Assembly (NCBI GenBank): GCA_051745265.1
Contig: JBNJDW010000017.1
Span: 1 to 16,407, forward strand
Length of the DNA stretch: 16,407 nt
Reading direction: 5' to 3'
DNA from: JBNJDW01 sp051745265
GTDB taxonomy: Bacteria > Pseudomonadota > Alphaproteobacteria > Micavibrionales > CSBR16-224
Shown here: positions 7,293 to 15,087 of the stretch, piece by piece
How positions within the stretch are numbered: the first letter of the stretch is position 1
Layout: each line of letters starts with the position of its first letter
The notes under the pieces: generated by a model
Databases searched by the model: none
What the model saw: the letters and a program-made list of their open reading frames with translations, nothing else
What the model was told of the DNA's origin: nothing
Program-made: the position numbers and the translations under genes

Positions 7293-7757
7293 TTATTTAG
7301 CGACCAGCTTTTCTTTTACAATCGCGCTTGCCCGGGCAAAATCCATCTGTCCGGCGTATTTTTCACGAAGCAGAGCCATAACCCGGCCCATATCCTTGAT
7401 GCTGGTTGCCGCGGCGTCATGAATGACCTCTTCGATCGCATGATGCAGATCTGCGCCGGTGATCTGTTCAGGCAGAAAGCTTTTTACGACCTCTATTTCT
7501 TTCTTTTCCCTGTCCGCCAGTTCCTGACGGTCAGCCTTTTCGTATACCTTAATCGATTCACGGCGCTGTTTGATCATGGTTTGCAGCATGCCCAGAATTT
7601 CATCTTCTGAAACGCCATCGGTATTACCCTTGCTGCGTGCGGCGATATCACGGTCTTTCAGCGCCGCCATAATCAGCCGCAGCGTTGATGTTGCGACCTC
7701 GTCACGGTCCCGCATAGCCTTTTTCAGACCGTCTTGAAATTTTTCTCGTAAAGACAT
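7293..7757 (-). CDS. yqeY: GatB/YqeY domain protein
   Basis: A small cytosolic protein of 154 residues, close to the usual 147-155 of YqeY. It opens SLREKFQDGLKKAMRDRDEVATSTLRL and carries the family hallmarks KQRRESIKVYEKADRQELADREKKE and ALLREKYAGQMDFARASAIVKEKL. The domain is related to the C-terminal tail of GatB, which helps bind tRNA in the Asp/Glu-tRNA amidotransferase. What stand-alone YqeY does is not settled. The open frame extends 40 codons upstream to 7877, but that stretch overlaps carA on the opposite strand. The ATG at 7757 has a GGGGAT ribosome-binding site and begins the conserved sequence. It is the first gene of the minus-strand yqeY-dnaG-rpoD group, where Escherichia coli has rpsU. 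Confidence 0.94.
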   Translation of the reverse strand: MSLREKFQDGLKKAMRDRDEVATSTLRLIMAALKDRDIAARSKGNTDGVSEDEILGMLQTMIKQRRESIKVYEKADRQELADREKKEIEVVKSFLPEQITGADLHHAIEEVIHDAAATSIKDMGRVMALLREKYAGQMDFARASAIVKEKLVAK

Positions 7758-7779
7758 GTTATCCCCATTGATCTTCTGT

Positions 7780-7807
7780 TTGTCCTGATCTACAACATAC
7801 ATATAAC
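7780..7807 (+). promoter_or_regulatory. Candidate promoter for the car operon
   Basis: TTGTCC (7780-7785) and TATAAC (7802-7807) are separated by 16 bases in the divergent yqeY/carA gap. A start near 7814 would leave the upstream GTG at 7808 outside the transcript, which agrees with choosing the ATG at 7838. I see no leader peptide, attenuator or PyrR/ArgR-like operator in the short leader. Confidence 0.4.
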
Positions 7808-7837
7808 GTGTCTGAGCAGCGAGTAAAGAGGGAAATG

Positions 7838-9007
7838 ATGGCAAGCCACCCACCCCAGCCGGCGCATGCAACCGCATGCCTGATTTTAGAAGATGGAACC
7901 ATTTTCTGGGGGCGCGGTATTGGTCTTGAACAAAACCTGACCGGGGAGCTTTGCTTTAATACCTCAATGACGGGCTATCAGGAAATTCTCACTGATCCGT
8001 CTTATACCGGACAGGTCATCACCTTCACTTTCCCACATATCGGCAATACCGGTGTTAATACCGATGATATCGAATCAGACAGCATGGCTGCGAAAGGCCT
8101 TATCCTGCGCAATGAGATCACAACACCATCTTCCTACCGGGCCACAGACAGTTTGCAAAATTGGCTGGTGGCGCAAAAACGCACCGGAATATCCGGCATT
8201 GATACCCGTCACCTGACACAGCATCTTCGTGATAAGGGCGCCCAGAACGCAGTGATTTCTTACCGAGAAGACAAAAACTTTGATCTGGAAAGCCTGAAAG
8301 CAGAACTGAAACAGGCGCCATCAATGAAGGGGCAGGATATCGCCAAAAGCGTTACCTGCGCGGCACCCTATGAATGGACAAAAGGCGCCTATTTTGACAA
8401 TGAAAATCAGCCGACAGTTGAATTAAACCGTCATGTCATTGTTGTTGATTATGGCGTGAAACGAAATATTCTGCGTATGCTGGTTGATCAGGGCTGCCGT
8501 CTGACGGTTGTTCCCTGCACCACAACAGCGGACGAAATTCTGGAATATGATCCGGATGGCATTTTTCTATCAAACGGGCCCGGCGATCCGGCGGCAACCG
8601 CAGCTTATGCCAGTCCCGAAATTCAAAAATTGATTGCATCCGGTTTACCGCTTTTTGGTATCTGTCTTGGCCATCAGTTGCTTGCCCTGGCCCTTGGCGG
8701 GCAAACACGTAAGCTTGATTTTGGTCATCGCGGTGCAAACCATCCGGTAAAAAATCTGGAGACTGGCCTGGTTGAGATCACATCGCAGAACCACGGTTTC
8801 GTTGTTATAAATGAAAGCCTCCCGGAAACGGTAGTGACGACACATCTTAGTTTATTTGATGGCACCAACGAAGGCTTGCGCATAAAAGATAAACCCGTTT
8901 TCAGTGTGCAACACCACCCCGAAGCCTCACCCGGACCGGAAGACAGCCATTATTTATTCAATGAGTTTATAACAAGCATTAATAAACAAATTAAAAAGGC
9001 CGCTTAA
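7838..9007 (+). CDS. carA: Carbamoyl-phosphate synthase small subunit CarA
   Basis: Glutaminase subunit of carbamoyl-phosphate synthetase. It releases ammonia from glutamine and passes it to CarB for arginine and pyrimidine synthesis. 389 residues from the chosen ATG. The N-terminal CarA-specific domain has LILEDGTIFWGRG and NTSMTGYQEILTDPSYTGQ. The C-terminal class I glutamine amidotransferase domain has the nucleophile C276 in FGICLGHQLLALALGG and the H360/E362 pair in QHHPEASPGP. The frame opens at a GTG (7808), but AAAGAGG at 7825-7831 fits the ATG at 7838 (or 7835). The stop overlaps the next start as TAATG at 9005-9009. The gene is therefore coupled to the membrane/spermidine-synthase-like gene rather than directly to carB. 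Confidence 0.97.
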   Translation: MASHPPQPAHATACLILEDGTIFWGRGIGLEQNLTGELCFNTSMTGYQEILTDPSYTGQVITFTFPHIGNTGVNTDDIESDSMAAKGLILRNEITTPSSYRATDSLQNWLVAQKRTGISGIDTRHLTQHLRDKGAQNAVISYREDKNFDLESLKAELKQAPSMKGQDIAKSVTCAAPYEWTKGAYFDNENQPTVELNRHVIVVDYGVKRNILRMLVDQGCRLTVVPCTTTADEILEYDPDGIFLSNGPGDPAATAAYASPEIQKLIASGLPLFGICLGHQLLALALGGQTRKLDFGHRGANHPVKNLETGLVEITSQNHGFVVINESLPETVVTTHLSLFDGTNEGLRIKDKPVFSVQHHPEASPGPEDSHYLFNEFITSINKQIKKAA

Positions 9008-11190
9008 TGAGCACTTCATCTTCTACGCCCTCGGTATTCCTAACATTTACGGTTTTTCTGTTTTCCATTTTTCTTTCTGCCTCTTTATTATTTATGGTTC
9101 AGCCCATGGCCGGAAAAATGCTGTTGCCACTTGTTGGCGGTGCGCCATCGGGATGGATTGTGGCTCTGGCCTTTTTCCAGCTGTCATTACTTGTCGGCTA
9201 TATAGCCGCCCATGGCTTAAGTAAGCTCACGCCTCAGATCCATGGTTTTGTGGTGGTTGCCTTGCTTGCTTTAGGGGCTGTCTTTCTTCCTCTTGGTTTT
9301 AATGAAGATCTGCAAATTGAGAATTCTTCCGAAGCGGCCTTTATCGTATTCTTTTTGTTAACAACTGCCGTGGCGGTTCCTTTTATTGCCTTGTCTTCTG
9401 TTTCATCGACCGTGCAGCGGCTTTTCCATTACGCCAGAGGCACCAAAGGTCGTGATCCTTATTTCCTTTATGCCGTGAGTAATTTTGGCAGCTTTGCAGG
9501 ACTGCTCGGTTATCCCCTTCTTATTGAGCCCTTTTTCACAATCACAGCTCAGACACATTACTGGATGTATGCCTACGGGATTTTAATTGTAGGCATTCTT
9601 ATCGCCAGCCTGTTAAGTGACCGGAAGCGCGAGGCTTTACCGTTGGAAGAGGATCTGGGGCATGAAATTGTTGCCCCTAACGTCAAAAGTTGTCTGTATT
9701 GGACGGCGCTGGCTTTTGTCCCTTCCAGTCTTATGGTCGGGGTGACAAATTTTGTTACGTTGGAGATCACGCCTTTACCCTTGTTCTGGGTTATTCCTTT
9801 GGCGCTTTATCTCATTACTTATATTGTAGCTTTCTCTACGCAGACGGAAGGCGCACGTAACTATATGCTAAGCCTTCACCCGTTTGCTGTTATCTTTATT
9901 TTGGCTCTTTTCTTTTTTGCAAGCAATCTAGTGGGCTGGCCTATTCTGGTCGCTCACTTGGTGGCCTTTACGCTCATAGCGATGACGTGCCACGGGCAAC
10001 TTTCGCATGTCAGGCCGCATCCTAAACATTTAACAGCTTTTTACCTTTACCTTGCTATCGGTGGTGCTTTAGGTGGTATTCTGAATGCTTTTATCGCACC
10101 TGAAATCTTTACCAAGCTTTACGAATATCCTTTAGTCGCATTACTAAGCTTGCTTTTAAATCCATTATTATACAAGAAAACTAACGAAGTACGGCTGACT
10201 ATATCTTTTCTAGGTGTTGTAGCTTTGATGTTAGTTATAAATTTCTTTATACAAGATCCTTCTGTTACACATAAATTATTAATACTCTTTTTACTAGGTA
10301 GCGTATGTATTTCAGCGATTTCAATATGCCCCTCATTCGCTTTCATTTTTGGCATAGCCACGATACTGCTAAATATTATTTCGAACGATGAAAAAAATAC
10401 CGTTTATGCTGCCCGTAATTTCTTCGGTCCAATTAGCGTCAAAGAAAAGCAGGTTCCTTATCAGGATCAGGTGTATCGCTATCGTAGCTTAAATCACGGT
10501 ACAACTATTCATGGTATACAGATCATGGATGAAGAGTTTAAAGGACGAGCTGATTTGAGTTATTACACAGTCTTGGCACCAATCTTTAATAATGATGATG
10601 TTATAAATATTAACGAGGTAGCCGTCATGGGTCTTGGTGCTGGTACTTTACTTTGTTATAACGCGCCAGACCGTAGGTTTACAGCCATTGAAATTGACAG
10701 TGAAATTGTTGAGGTTGCCCGGAGGTATTTTACATTTATTGATAACTGCTCTCCCCCAGAGAATGAAATTATTGTTGGAGATGGCAGGCTTGTTATTGAC
10801 CGGTTAGACCGAAACTATGATTTAATCGTTTTGGATGCGTTCAGTTCCGATAGTATCCCACAGCATTTGTTAACGCAGGAAGCCTTACTCATTTACAAGG
10901 ATAAGCTTACAGCCGAGGGCATCATTACCATTAATATTTCAAACCGTTATTTTGATTTGTCCGATGTTATCGCAAAAACCGCTGAAAGTATTGGTTTTGA
11001 TGTTTATAGTCTTGAAGATAATCTTTCAGAACGGCCGCCATGGGAGGCAGAATCACACTGGTTGGCCTTGACCAAAAACAAAGAGGTGGCTGATCTGTTG
11101 GTGGAACAAGATTGGGAACAAATAACGGCACCGGTAGAAACACGAATATGGACTGATAACTACAGTTACATTCTTTCAACGTTAAAATAA
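9007..11190 (+). CDS. Fused membrane/spermidine-synthase-like protein
   Basis: 727 residues in two parts. Residues 1-475 are very hydrophobic, with about 13-15 membrane helices starting VFLTFTVFLFSIFLSASLLFMV (10-31). Residues about 480-727 form a soluble Rossmann-type methyltransferase fold of the spermidine synthase family: the nucleotide loop GLGAG (542-546), the acidic EID (562-564), GDGR (591-594) and LDAFSSDSIPQHLL (609-622). The layout is that of proteins annotated fused MFS/spermidine synthase, whose substrate is largely unproven. The classical GGGDGG loop is altered, so polyamine synthesis should not be assumed. The ATG overlaps the carA stop (TAATG), with AAAGG at 8995-8999, and carB starts 13 bases after its stop, so it is fully embedded in the car operon. 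The stretch around 10100-10420 is richer in A+T than the flanking carA and carB. Confidence 0.88.
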   Translation: MSTSSSTPSVFLTFTVFLFSIFLSASLLFMVQPMAGKMLLPLVGGAPSGWIVALAFFQLSLLVGYIAAHGLSKLTPQIHGFVVVALLALGAVFLPLGFNEDLQIENSSEAAFIVFFLLTTAVAVPFIALSSVSSTVQRLFHYARGTKGRDPYFLYAVSNFGSFAGLLGYPLLIEPFFTITAQTHYWMYAYGILIVGILIASLLSDRKREALPLEEDLGHEIVAPNVKSCLYWTALAFVPSSLMVGVTNFVTLEITPLPLFWVIPLALYLITYIVAFSTQTEGARNYMLSLHPFAVIFILALFFFASNLVGWPILVAHLVAFTLIAMTCHGQLSHVRPHPKHLTAFYLYLAIGGALGGILNAFIAPEIFTKLYEYPLVALLSLLLNPLLYKKTNEVRLTISFLGVVALMLVINFFIQDPSVTHKLLILFLLGSVCISAISICPSFAFIFGIATILLNIISNDEKNTVYAARNFFGPISVKEKQVPYQDQVYRYRSLNHGTTIHGIQIMDEEFKGRADLSYYTVLAPIFNNDDVININEVAVMGLGAGTLLCYNAPDRRFTAIEIDSEIVEVARRYFTFIDNCSPPENEIIVGDGRLVIDRLDRNYDLIVLDAFSSDSIPQHLLTQEALLIYKDKLTAEGIITINISNRYFDLSDVIAKTAESIGFDVYSLEDNLSERPPWEAESHWLALTKNKEVADLLVEQDWEQITAPVETRIWTDNYSYILSTLK

Positions 11191-11203
11191 CAGGTAAGGT
11201 ATA

Positions 11204-14200
11204 ATGACCAAAAGAACCGATCTGAAAACCATCGCTGTAATTGGCGCGGGGCCTATTATTATCGGCCAGGCCTGTGAGTTTGATTATTCAGGGGCGCAGG
11301 CCTGTAAGGCGCTTCGTGAAGACGGTTACCGTGTCATATTAATCAACTCCAACCCGGCCACAATTATGACGGACCCGGATATGGCCGATGCAACGTATAT
11401 TGAACCGATCACGCCGGAGATTGTCGCCAAAATCCTTGAAAAAGAACGGCCAGAGGCCTTACTGGCGACCATGGGCGGTCAGACAGCATTGAATGCGGCG
11501 CTGGCTTTGGCGGAAGACGGTACGCTTGAACGGCTGGGTATTGAGCTGATCGGCGCCAACCGTGAATCCATTGCCATGGCTGAGGACCGCCAGCTTTTTC
11601 GTGAATGCATGGACCGGCTTGGGCTTGAGAGCCCCAAAAGCCAGACCGTTAATTCTTTGGAAGATGCCATGCAGGCGATTGAGAATATCGGCCTGCCGAT
11701 GATTATCCGCCCCAGCTTTACCATGGGCGGCACCGGTGGCGGCATTGCTTTTAACCGTGAGGAATATATTGAAATCGTCACCGCCGGGCTTGAGGCCTCT
11801 CCGGTCACCGAAGTGCTGGTTGAGGAATCTGTTCTGGGCTGGAAAGAATATGAAATGGAAGTCGTTCGCGATAAAAGCGACAATTGCATTATTATCTGTT
11901 CGATCGAGAATATCGATCCGATGGGCGTTCATACCGGCGATTCCATTACCGTGGCCCCGGCCCTGACCCTGACGGACCGTGAATTTCAACGCATGCGCAA
12001 TGCCTCACTGGCCGTTCTGCGGGGGATTGGCATTGATACCGGCGGCTCAAATGTCCAGTTTGCGGTTAATCCCGAAGATGGCCGAATGCTGGTTATTGAA
12101 ATGAATCCGCGGGTATCGCGGTCTTCCGCCCTCGCCTCCAAAGCGACCGGTTTTCCGATTGCCAAGATTGCCGCCAAGCTGGCTGTGGGCTATACGCTGG
12201 ATGAATTACAGAACGATATCACCAATAAAATTCCGGCCTCTTTCGAGCCGTCTATTGATTATGTCGTCACCAAAATCCCACGCTTTAACTTTGAAAAATT
12301 CAAAGGCACGCAGGATAAACTGACAACCTCGATGAAATCCGTCGGGGAAGTCATGGCCATGGGCCGGTGTTTCGAAGAATCCTTACAAAAAGCGCTGTCC
12401 GCGATGGAAAATGACCTGACCGGCCTTGATGAAGTCGATGTTGGTGATCACCCGCAGGACCTGACCGCGGCGTTGGCCTATCCCGGGCCGAACAGAATTC
12501 GGGTGATTGCTCAGGCGTTTCGTCAGGATATGAGCTTGGAAGACATTCAAAAAATCTGCCATTATGATCGTTGGTTTCTGGAACGGCTGGAGAATCTTGT
12601 CAGCTATGAGAACGCCATCAAAACCGAAGGCTTGCCCGAAGATGTTTACAGTTTCTTTTTGCTGAAGCGTCTTGGTTTCTCAGATCTGCGGCTGGCTAAA
12701 TTATCGGGCTTAAACGAGAAAGAGGTCCGCGCCCATCGGGAAAAACTGGGGTTGAAACCGGTTTATAAACGCGTCGATAGTTGTGCTGCCGAATTTAATT
12801 CAGAAACCGCCTATTTCTATTCCAGCTATGAAACGCCCGAAGCGCTGTATAACGAAGCCCGGCCATCTGACCGGAAAAAGGTTATTATCCTTGGCGGCGG
12901 CCCTAACCGGATTGGTCAGGGGATTGAATTTGATTACTGCTGCGTTCATGCTGCCTATGCTGTGCGGGAACTGGGCTATGAAAGCATCATGGTGAACTGT
13001 AACCCCGAAACTGTATCGACAGATTACGATACCTCTGACCGCCTGTATTTCGAGCCGATTACCGCAGAAAATGTCCTGAATATTATCAAAACAGAACAGG
13101 AGAACGGCGAAGTCCTTGGTGTTATTGTCCAACTGGGCGGGCAAACGCCCTTGAAGCTTTGCAAAACACTGGAAGAGAATAATATTCCGGTCTTGGGTAC
13201 TGCCCCTGATGCGATTGACCTTGCCGAAGATCGGGAACGTTTCCAGCAATTGCTGAATAAACTGAGCCTGAAACAACCGCCAAACGGCCTTGCCCGCACC
13301 GAAGAACAGGCCCTGACCATTGCCGAGAATATCGGCTATCCGGTGATCATCCGCCCCTCTTATGTGCTTGGTGGTCGTGCAATGGAAATTGTCTATGATA
13401 CCAGCAGCTTAAAGAATTATATTCAAAATGCGGTCGAAGTATCAGGCACCCATCCGGTGTTAATTGATAAGTATCTTCAGCATTGTATCGAAGTCGATAT
13501 TGATGCGATCAGTGATGGCAAAGACGTCCATATTGTCGGCGTCATGGAGCATATCGAAGAAGCCGGCGTGCATTCCGGCGACAGCACCTGTGCCCTGCCG
13601 CCGCACTCCTTACGTCAGGATATCATTGATGATATGACCCGGCAGGCTGTGACCTTGGCCAAAGGCTTGCAGATTCAAGGCCTGATGAATGTCCAGTTTG
13701 TCGTCTCAGAAAGCCGTGATCCGGCCAATCTGGATGCCTATGAAATCTATATATTGGAAGTCAATCCCAGAGCCTCACGCACCGTACCTTTTGTTGCCAA
13801 AGCCACCGGCGTTGCGGTTGCCAATCTGGCCACCCGTCTGATGCTGGGCGAAAGCCTGCAATCTTTGGAAGATCAGGGCTTTTTGACCAGTACGCTTGGT
13901 CATTATACGGCGGTTAAGGCACCGGTCTTTCCTTTTGCCCGCTTCCCCGGTGTAGATGTCGTCCTTGGCCCTGAAATGAAGTCCACCGGTGAGGTTATGG
14001 GCATTGATCGCAGCTTTACTGATGCTTTTGCCAAGGCACGATTGGGTACAGGATCATTCCTGCCCTTGTCCGGCACGGTCTTTATATCCGTAAAAGATAT
14101 AGATAAGAATCTGGCCATACCGCTGGCGGCAAAATTGCAGGATCTGGGCTTTAAGATCATTGCCACGGGGGGGACCGCTGCGCATCTGGTGAATGCCGGT

Positions 14201-14473
14201 ATCCGGGCCTATAAAATCAACAAGGTCCATGAAGGCCAACCGCATGTGGTTGATGCCATGATCAATGGCGATATTGAGCTTGTGATCAATTCAACCCATG
14301 GTCCGCGGGCCATTGTCGATAGCTTTAACCTGCGCCGGGCCGCCTTGCAAAACAGGATCCCCTATTATACGACGCTGTCCGGTGCAAAAGCTGCGATCAA
14401 AGCGATTGCCGACCTTCAAAGCGGTAAGCCGATGGATGTCACATCACTGCAGGATTATATAAACGCGGCTTAA
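11204..14473 (+). CDS. carB: Carbamoyl-phosphate synthase large subunit CarB
   Basis: Large subunit, 1089 residues (about 1073 in Escherichia coli). It makes carbamoyl phosphate from bicarbonate, ammonia and two ATP. The N-terminal synthetase half begins KTIAVIGAGPIIIGQACEFDYSG, with GGQTALNAAL, RPSFTMGGTGGGIAFN and EMNPRVSRSSALASKATGFP. The second half starts near residue 557 with VIILGGGPNRIGQGIEFDY, followed by GGQTPLKL, RPSYVLGGRAMEIVYD and EVNPRASRTVPFVAKATG. The two halves are the expected ATP-grasp duplication. The C-terminal MGS-like allosteric domain (about 950-1089) has ATGGTAAHL and INSTHGPRAIVDSFNLRRAA. The start is supported by AAGG at 11196-11199. It is intact, 13 bases after the inserted membrane gene, and followed by greA with its own promoter. 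Confidence 0.98.
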   Translation: MTKRTDLKTIAVIGAGPIIIGQACEFDYSGAQACKALREDGYRVILINSNPATIMTDPDMADATYIEPITPEIVAKILEKERPEALLATMGGQTALNAALALAEDGTLERLGIELIGANRESIAMAEDRQLFRECMDRLGLESPKSQTVNSLEDAMQAIENIGLPMIIRPSFTMGGTGGGIAFNREEYIEIVTAGLEASPVTEVLVEESVLGWKEYEMEVVRDKSDNCIIICSIENIDPMGVHTGDSITVAPALTLTDREFQRMRNASLAVLRGIGIDTGGSNVQFAVNPEDGRMLVIEMNPRVSRSSALASKATGFPIAKIAAKLAVGYTLDELQNDITNKIPASFEPSIDYVVTKIPRFNFEKFKGTQDKLTTSMKSVGEVMAMGRCFEESLQKALSAMENDLTGLDEVDVGDHPQDLTAALAYPGPNRIRVIAQAFRQDMSLEDIQKICHYDRWFLERLENLVSYENAIKTEGLPEDVYSFFLLKRLGFSDLRLAKLSGLNEKEVRAHREKLGLKPVYKRVDSCAAEFNSETAYFYSSYETPEALYNEARPSDRKKVIILGGGPNRIGQGIEFDYCCVHAAYAVRELGYESIMVNCNPETVSTDYDTSDRLYFEPITAENVLNIIKTEQENGEVLGVIVQLGGQTPLKLCKTLEENNIPVLGTAPDAIDLAEDRERFQQLLNKLSLKQPPNGLARTEEQALTIAENIGYPVIIRPSYVLGGRAMEIVYDTSSLKNYIQNAVEVSGTHPVLIDKYLQHCIEVDIDAISDGKDVHIVGVMEHIEEAGVHSGDSTCALPPHSLRQDIIDDMTRQAVTLAKGLQIQGLMNVQFVVSESRDPANLDAYEIYILEVNPRASRTVPFVAKATGVAVANLATRLMLGESLQSLEDQGFLTSTLGHYTAVKAPVFPFARFPGVDVVLGPEMKSTGEVMGIDRSFTDAFAKARLGTGSFLPLSGTVFISVKDIDKNLAIPLAAKLQDLGFKIIATGGTAAHLVNAGIRAYKINKVHEGQPHVVDAMINGDIELVINSTHGPRAIVDSFNLRRAALQNRIPYYTTLSGAKAAIKAIADLQSGKPMDVTSLQDYINAA

Positions 14474-14477
14474 TCGG

Positions 14478-14506
14478 TTGCAAAATAAATAATTCTGGTA
14501 TATATT
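14478..14506 (+). promoter_or_regulatory. Candidate sigma-70 promoter for greA
   Basis: TTGCAA (14478-14483) and TATATT (14501-14506) have the ideal 17-base spacing, in the 68-base gap between carB and greA. It begins 4 bases after the carB stop, so greA can be expressed independently of the car operon. It leaves a leader of about 28 bases with the GAGG ribosome-binding site. Confidence 0.6.
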
Positions 14507-14541
14507 AGCAGCCACTTTACCCATCAGACATGAGGATAATC

Positions 14542-15018
14542 ATGGATAAGCTTCCAATTACGGCAGGCGGATTTACGCAGCTTGAACAGGAATTAAAAAA
14601 ACTAAAGACCGTTGAGCGCCCTGCAATTATTGAGGCGATTGCCGAAGCGCGCGCGCATGGTGATTTGTCGGAAAATGCGGAATATCATGCTGCCCGCGAA
14701 CGCCAGAGCTTTGTTGAAGGCCGCATTCTTGAGCTTGAATCCCGTCTGTCCCGTGCTGAAATCATTGATCCGGCTACCATGAATGGTGATGATACGGTTC
14801 GTTTCAGCGCGACCGTTAAGCTGGTTGATGAAGACACCGAAGAAGAAGTCACCTATCAGATTGTCGGTGAATATGAAGCAGACATTGACAGCAACAGGCT
14901 TTCAAACACAGCGCCGCTGTCGCGCGCGTTAATTGGTAAAACGGTCGGCGACAGTGTCGAGGTCCGGACCCCTAAAGGCGAAAAAGCCTATGAAATTCTG
15001 GACGTTCAGTACATTTAA
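14542..15018 (+). CDS. greA: Transcription elongation factor GreA
   Basis: Enters the RNA polymerase secondary channel and stimulates cleavage of backtracked transcripts. From the ATG at 14542 it is 158 residues, the same length as Escherichia coli GreA. The N-terminal coiled-coil hairpin (about 8-75) carries the tip acids D41 and E44 in HGDLSENAEYHAARE. The C-terminal FKBP-like domain (about 80-158) includes YQIVGEYEADI, ISRALIGK-like SRALIGKTVGDSVEV and the ending YEILDVQYI. An in-frame ATG four codons upstream (14530) is rejected because GAGGATA at 14532-14538 then serves as the ribosome-binding site for 14542. The order carA-carB-greA is common in Alphaproteobacteria. It has its own promoter and a strong terminator. 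Confidence 0.97.
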   Translation: MDKLPITAGGFTQLEQELKKLKTVERPAIIEAIAEARAHGDLSENAEYHAARERQSFVEGRILELESRLSRAEIIDPATMNGDDTVRFSATVKLVDEDTEEEVTYQIVGEYEADIDSNRLSNTAPLSRALIGKTVGDSVEVRTPKGEKAYEILDVQYI

Positions 15019-15042
15019 GCAAATATTTCTTAGCGATTAGAC

Positions 15043-15074
15043 AATTCCCGCTTTTAACCGGCGGGAATTTTTTT
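15043..15074 (+). terminator. Intrinsic terminator after greA
   Basis: A 9-bp perfect stem, AATTCCCGC (15043-15051) with GCGGGAATT (15061-15069), and a 9-base loop. It runs into seven T (15068-15074), 24 bases after the greA stop. On the minus strand it has no T-run, so it serves greA and not the convergent gene. Confidence 0.9.
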
Positions 15075-15087
15075 GTCTGTTGCCATA

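Noticed and set aside
7808..7837. GTG start of CarA at 7808
   Set aside because: The AAAGAGG site lies downstream of this GTG and serves the ATGs at 7835/7838. The candidate promoter would also start transcription after the GTG.
7758..7877. Forty-residue N-terminal extension of YqeY
   Set aside because: It overlaps carA on the opposite strand and matches nothing in the family. The ATG at 7757 has a GGGGAT site and starts the conserved sequence.
11459..11989. 176-residue minus-strand open frame inside carB
   Set aside because: It is a complement of the conserved first ATP-grasp half of carB, with no start signals and no family resemblance.
14530..14541. Upstream ATG for GreA
   Set aside because: The codons from 14530 contain the GAGG site itself. 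Starting at 14542 gives the standard 158-residue length and places D41/E44 exactly as in Escherichia coli.
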